Counted from the first letter of the stretch, positions 1 through 5,613 are shown. The stretch is DNA of 6,166 bases from Methanosarcina sp. UBA402 (GCA_002509325.1 DADO01000139.1:16789-22954), one strand, 5' to 3'. A program made the numbers and translations. The notes: generated by a model from the sequence alone, not told the origin.

Positions 1-45
1 TTTTCTTTGACTGCTGGCGATTGACTGCATTTTTTCATTGTTCAT
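1..45 (-). CDS. 5' end of an unidentified reading frame running off the window edge
   Basis: An ATG at 45-43 on the reverse strand opens a frame that stays open for 15 codons to the edge (MNNEKMQSIASSQRK). It starts 4 bases after the stop of the 29-codon frame at 138-49, so the two could be coupled. A GAGG lies about 17 bases upstream, which is far for a ribosome binding site. I do not recognise the product, and the visible part is too short to separate a gene from chance. Confidence 0.2.
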   Translation of the reverse strand, partial: MNNEKMQSIASSQRK

Positions 46-48
46 AAG

Positions 49-138
49 TTATTTCTCGATTTCCTCTTTTTCGTTAGAATCAATATCAATAGACATGTTT
101 TGATAGGCTGAATAGTTACAGTCCAGTTTTATTTCCAT
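49..138 (-). CDS. possible 29-residue small protein, unknown
   Basis: A short reverse-strand frame from ATG (138-136) to TAA (51-49). It reads MEIKLDCNYSAYQNM and then a very acidic tail (IDSNEKEEIEK). The polar, charged composition is more protein-like than the overlapping frames to the right. It lies just before the frame that runs off the left edge, which suggests a two-gene unit or one gene split by a stop. No Shine-Dalgarno sequence is seen and no family is recognised. Confidence 0.2.
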   Translation of the reverse strand: MEIKLDCNYSAYQNMSIDIDSNEKEEIEK

Positions 139-676
139 AATTTGGAATCGATGCACTAAAAACCAAAATCAACAGTCACTGAGAAAAGTGCAGTGTGCCG
201 ATTTTTCTGTAAAATCACAAATCTCAAGAAGTTATTAGGTAGAAATATTCCACATCCAGAGTTCCATTTTCCCATCGTACACAAAAATTTGACTTTGAAT
301 TTACAGCAAATTCGCGACACTATCTGGGTGTGTATAGGAAGTCTGGATGTGATACTTGGTATACTTAGCAGGAGAAAAGAAAATAATAGATAAATTTCAA
401 TTTGTATAATGCCACGCAGTATACTCCTCGCATAGAGTGAATATATATTATGCAAAATCAACACTATTTATGAACAGAACCAAAACTTATAGAAAAATCG
501 ACATCCACAGGATCATAGAAGTTTACGAAGTAGAGTGTCGAATAAAATGAGGGTTTTAGGTAGCTTCGGTTTCAGAAATAAGGTTTGTTCAGCTCCGTTG
601 CTGTTTCTCTGATATTAATTCCCATATTTTGAAAAACTTTAAGTTTTAATTCTCTTGGCCTGTATTATGGCAGCTG
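139..676. other. gene-poor AT-rich spacer
   Basis: Two overlapping antisense frames (464-156 reverse, 193-393 forward) are open here, but neither looks like a conserved protein: one is a run of Leu/Ile/Phe, the other lacks any motif or ribosome binding site. A good AT box (TATATATTA, about 441-449) stands roughly 25 bases before an ATG at 470 that opens a 26-codon frame (MNRTKTYRKIDIHRIIEV...). That would fit a leaderless mini-gene but is unproven. On the reverse strand, 664-572 is open for 30 codons and ends in INIRETATELNKPYF, which has the look of the C-terminus of a decayed gene. Nothing else is supportable. Confidence 0.4.
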
Positions 677-764
677 TCTATTCTCCTTTTTCTTCTTTTT
701 TGCCAGTAGCCGCCCGATATCTGCTCACTTCGTGAGCATGCGGGCGTGGATTGAAGTTTCAGAT
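677..764 (+). repeat. dispersed hairpin repeat, copy 1 (CRISPR-repeat-like 3' end)
   Basis: This block matches 2035-2118 in the same orientation. It starts with a pyrimidine-rich stretch (TCTATT...TTCTTCTTTTTT), passes through a nested stem-loop and ends in TTTCAGAT. The outer stem is CGCCCG (711-716) with CGGGCG (741-746). The inner stem is GCTCAC (723-728) with GTGAGC (732-737) around a TTC loop, perfectly paired. The right arm runs into GCGTGGATTGAAG, which resembles the 3' end of type I-C CRISPR repeats. No second unit follows at a spacer-like distance, so this is not an array. It is probably a dispersed intergenic element of the genome. Confidence 0.75.
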
Positions 765-765
765 T

Positions 766-790
766 AATTTAATTTAATTTAATTTAATTT
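766..790. repeat. AATTT pentanucleotide microsatellite, five perfect units
   Basis: Five tandem AATTT units begin one base after the end of hairpin repeat copy 1. The tract is pure A/T with no errors, so it is probably young or actively slipping. It is not inside any credible gene, and the second copy of the hairpin repeat has no such tract. Confidence 0.85.
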
Positions 791-1033
791 ATTCACATTA
801 GGCTTGAAAATACGTGAAAGGATTGTATTTAACTGGACCTGGTCTTGCTGCAATAGACAATCTGTTGTTGAAAAGATGAAATAAAGAACTGAAAATCTAT
901 TCTACCCCCCCTGATATTGTATCCTGGATAGCGGTCTTCCAGGTTCTGGTGGCTGGTACAGGGCAGGCAAAAACGAAGAAAGAATAGTCAGATTAAACAT
1001 CCAGTACTGCATTATAAGAGGTAATGGGGGATT
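791..1033. other. spacer upstream of the CDGSH gene
   Basis: No convincing gene is present. A forward frame without ATG (about 875-985) is open for 36 codons and reads KIYSTPPDIVSWIAVFQVL and onward, possibly the tail of a lost gene. The stretch from about 900 to 965 is noticeably richer in G/C than its surroundings, with a short CCTGG/CCAGG inverted repeat. Just before the CDGSH start lies ATTATAAGAGG (1011-1021), where an AT box and a GAGG ribosome-binding-like motif overlap. Confidence 0.35.
1017..1030 (+). promoter_or_regulatory. ribosome binding region of the CDGSH gene
   Basis: AGAGGT (1017-1022) and GGGGG (1026-1030) precede two in-frame ATGs at 1034 and 1040. GAGG sits 12 bases from the first ATG; the G-run sits 9 bases from the second. 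An intact initiation region argues that the upstream, UAG-containing part of the frame is or recently was translated. Confidence 0.45.
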
Positions 1034-1759
1034 ATGATTATGGCAGCCAATGAAAAAGAAATGAGGATTAAGATAATCAAAGATGGACCGTATCGGGTTA
1101 CAGGTGAAGTGCCGCTTTTAGAATAGGTAATTGTCACCGATGACGCCGGCCACACCAGAGAATTAATTGATATAAAAGAATACCCTCGGCGAGAAGCCTA
1201 TATTTTATGCCGTTGCGGCTCATCCGAAAAAAAGCCCTTCTGTGATGGGACACACCGCAAGGTCGGTTTTGACGGTAGCGAAACAGCCAGCAGAAAGCCT
1301 TATCTGGAAAAAGCGGAAACTTTTGAAGGTCCTGATTTAAAACTCACCGATGCCTACGAGCTCTGCGATCATTCCCGTTTCTGCCAGCGGTCTGGCGGAA
1401 TAAGGAATCTCATACAAAAATCAGACGACCCAGAAGCCCGAAAAATCGCCATAGAAGAAGCCATGATCTGCCCGTCGGGACGGCTGGTCCTGTGGGACAA
1501 GAAGACAGGCAAACCCTTTGAAAAGGAATTTGAACCATCTATTGTACTGGTTCACGACAAACAAAAAAGTTGTGAAGGTCCCCTTTGGGTTCGAGGCGGT
1601 GTCCCCATTGAATCTGCAGATGGCAGCATGTACGAATCCCGAAACAGAGTAACCCTTTGCCGTTGCGGGAAATCAGAGAACAAGCCCTATTGTGACGGCA
1701 GCCACTGGATGAACAGCCAGCAGAAGCTCGAGTTCAGGAAGAAGTGGGGCCTGGAATGA
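1034..1759 (+). CDS. two-CDGSH iron-sulfur protein interrupted by one in-frame UAG (pyrrolysine candidate or young pseudogene)
   Basis: Read through one UAG at 1124-1126 (codon 31), this is a 241-residue CDGSH iron-sulfur protein. The first CDGSH site is CRCG...PFCDGTH (Cys59, Cys61, Cys70, His74) and the second is CRCGKSENKPYCDGSH (Cys209, Cys211, Cys220, His224); each has the three-Cys, one-His ligand set that binds a [2Fe-2S] cluster. Between them, a segment with LCDHSRFC, GGIRNL and CPSGRLV resembles the divergent single 4Fe-4S domain (Fer4_19 type). This domain order is known in prokaryotic CDGSH proteins, probably cytoplasmic electron-transfer or redox-sensing proteins; the exact role is unknown. 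N-terminal homologues, as I recall them, read PL-x-E-[Q/M/K]-IIV, so UAG replaces one polar, variable residue. No frameshift or other stop occurs and both clusters are intact. The next in-frame ATG (1463) would lose the first cluster and much of the middle domain. The start could also be 1040. Confidence 0.8.
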
Positions 1760-1864
1760 GTGAATTCGTTAATTCATAGAGGTTGTTAACTTGCGGAAAT
1801 AGTAATCTCGCATAACAATCAGGCAATCCAAAAACCAAAATGAAGGATCTACGACTCTATCCTC

Positions 1865-2062
1865 ATGAGACAGCAGGTCGATAATAAACTATACTGCATG
1901 GAGTGTACCCTTGATAATGGGCTTATCTGTAAGGACTGCGGGGTCAATAAGGATATTTACTCTCCAGTTCGTAGATCTCTCCAATGCTTTTTGATACACA
2001 AACTGAACGAATTGCGAATTTCCAAACTGCCTTATCTATTTTTTCTTCTTTTTTACAGGTAA
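1865..2062 (+). CDS. possible small zinc-ribbon-like protein with its end inside a repeat
   Basis: A 65-residue frame whose first half carries two close cysteine pairs, CMEC (Cys11, Cys14) and CKDC (Cys22, Cys25), seven residues apart, as in a small zinc ribbon or knuckle. The second half lacks such features, and its last residues (LPYLFFLLFYR) are encoded by the pyrimidine-rich start of hairpin repeat copy 2, whose TAA closes the frame. This suggests that the original 3' end was lost when the repeat arrived, or that the frame is fortuitous. An AAGGA motif lies 17 bases upstream, too far for a good ribosome binding site. It follows the CDGSH gene in the same direction after 105 bases. The family is not recognised. 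Confidence 0.28.
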   Translation: MRQQVDNKLYCMECTLDNGLICKDCGVNKDIYSPVRRSLQCFLIHKLNELRISKLPYLFFLLFYR

Positions 2063-2118
2063 CCGCCCGGTATTTGCTTACTTCATGAGCATGCGGGCGT
2101 GGAGGGAAGTTTTCAGAT
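2035..2118 (+). repeat. dispersed hairpin repeat, copy 2
   Basis: Second copy of the element at 677-764, same orientation, starting TCTATT and ending TTTCAGAT. The outer stem CGCCCG (2064-2069) / CGGGCG (2094-2099) is unchanged. The inner stem GCTTAC/ATGAGC has two transitions relative to copy 1: one turns a C-G pair into a T-G wobble, the other breaks only the loop-closing pair. The 3' flank reads GGGCGTGGAGGGAAG instead of GGGCGTGGATTGAAG. Divergence outside the outer stem with the stem itself preserved fits a structured element. Confidence 0.75.
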
Positions 2119-2183
2119 AAATTTTAAAAAGAAATCTGACCACTCTTTAAAAGTCAATAAGGCGTTGCGGGATCTCTATGTAT

Positions 2184-2199
2184 AAAAAACATCTTTTTT
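2184..2199. terminator. possible bidirectional oligo-T terminator
   Basis: AAAAAA-CATC-TTTTTT lies between the forward genes (CDGSH gene, small zinc-ribbon frame) and the convergent yggS-like gene. It gives a T6 run on both strands, and archaeal RNA polymerase terminates at oligo-T tracts with or without a hairpin. Position and symmetry support the call. The distance from the yggS-like stop (about 120 bases) is long. Confidence 0.35.
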
Positions 2200-2320
2200 C
2201 GTCATTGAAGATATTGCGTTATCTACGCTGAGTACTGGATGAGTTTGGTCTCATTTCCAAACTATGATTTTACAGAAAGCATACCAAAATTTTGTAGAAA
2301 ATGAGAATGATTCTATATTA

Positions 2321-2965
2321 TCATAATACATCGAAAATTTTCCTGCCGACGCGGACGATGCTTGCACTTTCTTCTATTGCTATTTGATAATCGTCTGTCA
2401 TTCCCATTGAGAGGTGCTGAAGATGTTTTTTTAAGTGCTTCTCTGCTTTGTCTTTTAAGTCTTTTAATTCTTTGAAATATTTTCTTGAATCTTCGGGGTC
2501 TTCGTTTTTTGGTGGAATTGTCATCAGGCCTTCAAAACTTAAGTATTCGAGGGTTGATATTTGGTCTAGAAGCTTTAAGAGACTACCGGGCTCTAATCCG
2601 GTGTGTTTTTTTTCGTCTGTCTTCACTTGTATGAGAATTTTCTGGATTCTTTTTTTTTCTTTTGCTGCATTGTTTATCTTTTCTGCAAGTTCGTATGAAT
2701 CAACACTCTCTATCAAGTAGGGATTCAGGCTTACTACTTTTTTTGCCTTGTTTAACTGAAGTGTGCCGATGAAGTGGGTTTTTATCTCAGGTGGAAGATA
2801 TGGGGCCAAATCTTTCATCTGTTGATAATGATTAAAGCCGATATCTGTAACACCTGCTTTTATGGCTTCTTCTATTTGTGTTTTTGATGCGTATTTTACT
2901 GCGGCGACAAGTGTTACATCAGATGGGAGCGTTTTTAAAAGTTCTTTTACATTGTCTTCTATCAT
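2321..2965 (-). CDS. YggS/PLPBP-family pyridoxal-phosphate homeostasis protein
   Basis: A 214-residue protein of the YggS/PROSC (COG0325) family, a single alanine-racemase-type barrel that binds PLP without a known catalytic activity and helps control free PLP and amino-acid pools in the cytoplasm. Lys24 in LVAAVKYAS is at the PLP Schiff-base position. Other family marks are HFIGTLQLNK (64-73), the strand motif GLMTIPP (146-152), SMGMTDDYQIAI (186-197) and VRVGRKIF (204-211), which hold the cofactor phosphate. It is a little shorter than the usual ~230 residues because the N-terminus is compact. Two family-typical spots differ: GHLQ is GTLQ, and the GEN motif reads GFNH. The start is the only ATG giving the full N-terminus; no good Shine-Dalgarno is seen. 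It stands alone, convergent to the CDGSH region. The family call is secure; the exact role is not shown here. Confidence 0.92.
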   Translation of the reverse strand: MIEDNVKELLKTLPSDVTLVAAVKYASKTQIEEAIKAGVTDIGFNHYQQMKDLAPYLPPEIKTHFIGTLQLNKAKKVVSLNPYLIESVDSYELAEKINNAAKEKKRIQKILIQVKTDEKKHTGLEPGSLLKLLDQISTLEYLSFEGLMTIPPKNEDPEDSRKYFKELKDLKDKAEKHLKKHLQHLSMGMTDDYQIAIEESASIVRVGRKIFDVL

Positions 2966-2967
2966 AT

Positions 2968-2995
2968 GTTATCATTCTATGGTTATCATTCTGTG
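2968..2995. repeat. 14-base tandem repeat in the yggS-like leader
   Basis: GTTATCATTCTATG is followed at once by GTTATCATTCTGTG, a single mismatch between the units. On the gene's strand this is two copies of an AGAATGATAAC core, the second ending two bases before the start codon. It lies between the putative TATA box and the gene, so it may be an operator or translational control site, or just a local duplication. Confidence 0.6.
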
Positions 2996-3018
2996 AAGAG
3001 ATTTTCAGTATTTTGTCT

Positions 3019-3032
3019 CTTTTATAATAAGT
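3019..3032 (-). promoter_or_regulatory. putative archaeal TATA box of the yggS-like gene
   Basis: On the reverse strand ACTTATTATAAAAG is an AT box preceded by GAAAT, a plausible BRE-like purine stretch. A start of transcription about 25 bases downstream would fall near 2996-3000, giving a leader of roughly 30 bases that contains the tandem repeat. The box is imperfect. Confidence 0.4.
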
Positions 3033-3091
3033 ATTTCTGGTAGAAATAATCGTCTTATGGCATCTGAATCGATACTATATAGGAAACTAGA

Positions 3092-3271
3092 CTAAGTATG
3101 CCTAAAAGAAGGTTTATATCGATCGTGTAATAGAGCCAGATCTTTTGCACCAGAAACCTTTAACAAAGTATATTTAACAATCCTGATCAAACGATAAAAC
3201 TTCCAGATATTATCAAAGCTTTCATCAGGACTTTTTATGATGCATGTATACAGTTGTTTTTCTAAAGTATT
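3092..3271 (-). pseudogene. possible remnant of an unknown gene (open frame without a start)
   Basis: The reverse strand is open for 59 codons and ends in TAG, but has no ATG or GTG start. The translation is protein-like, with a mix of charged and aromatic residues: KSPDESFDNIWKFYRLIRIV, then GAKDLALLHDRYKPSF. An ATG in the +1 frame near its left end suggests the start could be lost through a one-base shift. No family is recognised. It may be the tail of a decayed gene or chance. Confidence 0.2.
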
Positions 3272-3447
3272 TTATTATGGATTGAATAAAGCTGTAATTA
3301 AGACCATTTATCAAGATTAAGAGGAAGAATACAGTAGTTTTACAGGAAAAGTTACTGTATTTTCTTGCCTGCTCTCTGGTAGCTCTTGATCTGGTTTTCT
3401 ACATATTCTACGTGTAGAAGTAATAGCCTGCCTCAGTGGTTAAGGGA
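3272..3447. other. spacer holding a long hairpin
   Basis: No gene is seen. Besides the hairpin at 3328-3361, this stretch contains TTCTAC-GT-GTAGAA (about 3406-3419), a near-perfect palindrome preceded by another TTCTAC. The start of the broken oxidoreductase fragment follows directly, with GGGA just before its first in-frame ATG. Confidence 0.35.
3328..3361. repeat. stem-loop, 9 perfect base pairs extended to about 14
   Basis: AATACAGTA (3328-3336) pairs perfectly with TACTGTATT (3353-3361). Inside, G-T and T-G wobbles plus three T-A pairs extend the stem to about 14 pairs around an ACAGGA loop. The right arm continues into TTTCTT. It could be a terminator for a transcript entering from the left, a structured RNA, or an element terminus. 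No gene lies immediately on either side. Confidence 0.55.
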
Positions 3448-3837
3448 ATGTCAGTTAATCTTGCGGATACCGAATGGACATATGAAAAAATCGACCTTGA
3501 GTACCTAATTTACAACGATTATCGACTGAGAGAAAAAGACCTTGAAGATATTGAGGTATATAAGTGCTTTAAATATTCCAGCACAGGAATCTCTCTTCTT
3601 GCGATCCCTTGAGTAGCCGGAAAGCACCTCGTTGTAGCGGATAGCGACGAACATGACGAGGAGGGACATATCGTAGAAGATTCCGAGACACGGATCAAAA
3701 TGGTTCAGAAAAGGCTGTTGAAGAAACTGCCTCTTATAAAGAAAGAGACCGAACCTGCAGTGTATGGTTTTTTACGTGCACTTTACAGAATAAAATTAGA
3801 ACTTAAGAAGAAAGAGAAAGCGAAGGAGAATGAATAA
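3448..3837 (+). pseudogene. broken fragment of a 2-oxoacid:ferredoxin oxidoreductase alpha subunit (KorA-like)
   Basis: The frame from ATG 3448 to TAA 3835-3837 contains one TGA (3610-3612, codon 55). Around it the protein reads SSTGISLLAIP-stop-VAGKHLVVADSDEHDEEGHI, then a charged segment ending TRIKMVQKRL and KKETEPAVYG. This is the recognisable middle of KorA-type alpha subunits of 2-oxoacid (2-oxoglutarate type) ferredoxin oxidoreductases, where the motif is GIS-P-AIPG and DEHDE-GHI. The stop sits exactly where the family has Gly, so GGA to TGA is the simplest event. The large N-terminal part is missing (in-frame TAG at 3424), and after VYG the usual Gly-rich continuation is replaced by a Lys-rich tail (LRALYRIKLELKKKEKAKENE). 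Truncated at both ends and stopped inside, it cannot make a working subunit. It converges on gpmI. TGA encodes selenocysteine only in a few methanogens, not in Methanosarcina as far as I know. Confidence 0.72.
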
Positions 3838-3884
3838 TGGGAGTAAAAATTGAATATGAGCTAGTGCTGTCGTTTTTCAGTTAA
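3837..3884 (+). pseudogene. 15-codon gene remnant coupled by TAATG
   Basis: The stop of the oxidoreductase fragment overlaps an ATG (TAATG), as in tightly coupled operons. The new frame reads MGVKIEYELVLSFFS and stops. The acid-rich MGVKIEYE start looks like a genuine N-terminus whose remainder has been deleted, so this probably preserves the junction of a former operon. The product is unknown. Confidence 0.3.
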
Positions 3885-3941
3885 AGTGCATAAGCCATAT
3901 CTTAATTGCAGAATCAAACCTAATTTTCATACAGGTCCTAA

Positions 3942-5489
3942 TCATTCTTTCACTATAAGTGATTTTCCTGTCATCTCTTGCGGCTTAGGGAGTCGAAGAA
4001 GCTCAAGAATTGTCGGTGCAACGTCAGACAGTTTTCCATTCTTAAGCGCTTTTACTTCACTGTTTCCGAAGTAAATGCACTTTACCGGATTTGAAGTGTG
4101 TGCAGTATGTGGCTCTCCTGTTTCTGGGTCTATCATCTTCTCTGCATTTCCGTGATCTGCAGTAATAAGTGCCACGCCTCCTTTTTCTTTTAGAGCTTCA
4201 ACAATCCTGCCGATACAATTATCCACGGCTTCTACCGCTTTAACTGCAGCTTCAAATATCCCGGTATGCCCGACCATATCCATGTTTGCAAAGTTCAGGA
4301 CAATAACATCATACTTTCCTGACTGAATTCTTCTGATAACTTCATCCGTAATCTCATATGCGCTCATCTCGGGTTTGAGGTCATAAGTAGCGATTTTCGG
4401 CGAGGGAATAAGGCAGCGGTCTTCACCTCTATAACGCTTTTCTTCGCCGCCATTAAGGAAATAGGTCACATGGGCATATTTCTCTGTTTCAGCTATGCGT
4501 AGCTGTATGAGTCCATGCTTGCTCAGCACCTCCCCAAGTACATTTTTCAGCTTTAGTGGAGGAAAAGCAATGGGCACATCAAGAGTTTCGTCGTATTGGG
4601 TCATGCAGACAAAGTAAACCTTCGGACGTTTTTCTCTCACAAAGCCATCAAAGTCCTCTTTTACAAAAGCCCAGGTTAACTGTCGTGCCCTGTCTGGCCG
4701 GAAATTGAAGAAAATAACAGAATCTTTATCCTGTATTGTTGCAACAGGTTTTTCTTCGGGATTAGTAATTACAGTCGGTTTTACAAACTCATCAGTTTCT
4801 CCCCTGGCGTAGGCATTAGAAACTGCAATTTCTGCATCTAGAGCTGTATATGGAGCTACTCCTCTTGTCAGGGCATCGTAGGCAAGTTTTGTCCGATCCC
4901 AGCGCTTATCTCTGTCCATTGCATAGTAACGGCCTGAAACGGTTGCTATTTTAGCATTTTCATGTTCTTTACAAAATGCATCCAGTTCCTTTATGTCTCC
5001 TATAGCAGCTTTTGGAGGTTCATCCCTCCCATCGAGAAAAGCATGTACGTATACGTTTTTTAGCCCTTTCTCCTGTGCAAGTTCTATAAGGGCATATAGG
5101 TGAGGCATATAACTGTGAATGCCTCCATAGGAAGCAAGGCCTATGAGATGAAGGCTTGAATCGTTAGCTTTGACATTTGAAATTGCATTCAGAAAAACCG
5201 GGTTTTTGAAAAACTCTCCGTTCCTGATAGAGACGTTTATTCGGGTCAGATCCTGATATACAACTCGCCCTGCCCCTATTGTCAGATGCCCAACTTCAGA
5301 ATTCCCCATCATACCCTTTGGAAGACCTACAGCTTCCCCTGAGGCTTCTAAAAAACACCAGGGATATTCTTTTTCCAACCGATCGAGGTTTGGAGTTCGG
5401 GCTGCCAGGATAGCGTTTCCTTCTTTTGCTTTCATGTAGCCCCAGCCATCAAGAATAGTGAGCATAAGGGGTCTTCTTGCCTGAGTCAT
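3942..5489 (-). CDS. gpmI: 2,3-bisphosphoglycerate-independent phosphoglycerate mutase
   Basis: Interconverts 2- and 3-phosphoglycerate through a phosphoserine intermediate, using two divalent metals (usually Mn). In methanogens it works mainly in gluconeogenesis, in the cytoplasm. From the ATG at 5489 it has 515 residues, normal for the family. Visible motifs: metal-binding DGWG (Asp14), catalytic Ser64 in MGNSEVGH, His125 in GGIHSY, LDGRD (152-156), SGRYYAMDRD with Arg187, NFRPDR (262-267), Lys337, NMDMVGH (Asp404, His408), ADHGNAE (Asp445, His446) and HTAHT (461-465). All expected metal and substrate residues are present. The frame extends six codons upstream to an ATG at 5507. I prefer 5489 because GGAG sits 8 bases before it and MTQARRPLM is where the family N-terminus usually begins. 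It follows ppsA in the same direction and could be co-transcribed. No clear terminator is seen downstream. Confidence 0.97.
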   Translation of the reverse strand: MTQARRPLMLTILDGWGYMKAKEGNAILAARTPNLDRLEKEYPWCFLEASGEAVGLPKGMMGNSEVGHLTIGAGRVVYQDLTRINVSIRNGEFFKNPVFLNAISNVKANDSSLHLIGLASYGGIHSYMPHLYALIELAQEKGLKNVYVHAFLDGRDEPPKAAIGDIKELDAFCKEHENAKIATVSGRYYAMDRDKRWDRTKLAYDALTRGVAPYTALDAEIAVSNAYARGETDEFVKPTVITNPEEKPVATIQDKDSVIFFNFRPDRARQLTWAFVKEDFDGFVREKRPKVYFVCMTQYDETLDVPIAFPPLKLKNVLGEVLSKHGLIQLRIAETEKYAHVTYFLNGGEEKRYRGEDRCLIPSPKIATYDLKPEMSAYEITDEVIRRIQSGKYDVIVLNFANMDMVGHTGIFEAAVKAVEAVDNCIGRIVEALKEKGGVALITADHGNAEKMIDPETGEPHTAHTSNPVKCIYFGNSEVKALKNGKLSDVAPTILELLRLPKPQEMTGKSLIVKE

Positions 5490-5613
5490 ACCACGAACTC
5501 CACGCATCCATAAGATAGGTCTCTATTATGAATGTGATAGATCTTATCCGTCATGGACAGCAGTTATTCTTTTGCCTCTTTATCGCCTTCAAGTTACTTT
5601 TCCCGCTTCTTTA
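5490..5613 (-). other. ppsA-gpmI intergenic spacer
   Basis: A 124-base gap between the ppsA stop and the preferred gpmI start. It holds the GGAG ribosome binding site of gpmI but no oligo-T terminator and no strong TATA box, only a weak AT stretch (TTCATAATAG on the reverse strand, about 5525-5534). Read-through from ppsA is therefore likely, though the gap is long enough to hide a second promoter. Confidence 0.4.

Noticed and set aside
174..200. CACTG...CAGTG short inverted repeat
   Set aside because: Five-base arms in AT-rich DNA are expected by chance and nothing nearby gives them a role.
193..393. 66-codon forward open frame
   Set aside because: No recognisable family, no Shine-Dalgarno sequence and full overlap with the reverse frame; nothing favours it over chance.
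156..464. 102-codon reverse-strand open frame
   Set aside because: Dominated by Leu, Ile and Phe from an AT-rich stretch, no motif, no ribosome binding site, and directly antisense to another equally unconvincing frame.
1463..1759. Independent 98-residue single-CDGSH protein
   Set aside because: The reading frame is open and homologous upstream to the UAG and beyond it to 1034. The Met at 1463 lies inside the conserved middle domain and has no ribosome binding site, so it is not a natural start.
677..2118. CRISPR array
   Set aside because: Only two repeat-like units 1.3 kb apart with genes between them, no regular spacers and no cas genes in the window.
2448..2720. Forward frame over the yggS-like gene
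   Set aside because: Antisense shadow of a clearly recognised protein family member, with a Ser/Phe-rich translation.
3610..3612. TGA as selenocysteine in the KorA-like fragment
   Set aside because: The family has Gly here, the fragment is truncated at both ends, and selenocysteine use is not expected in Methanosarcina.
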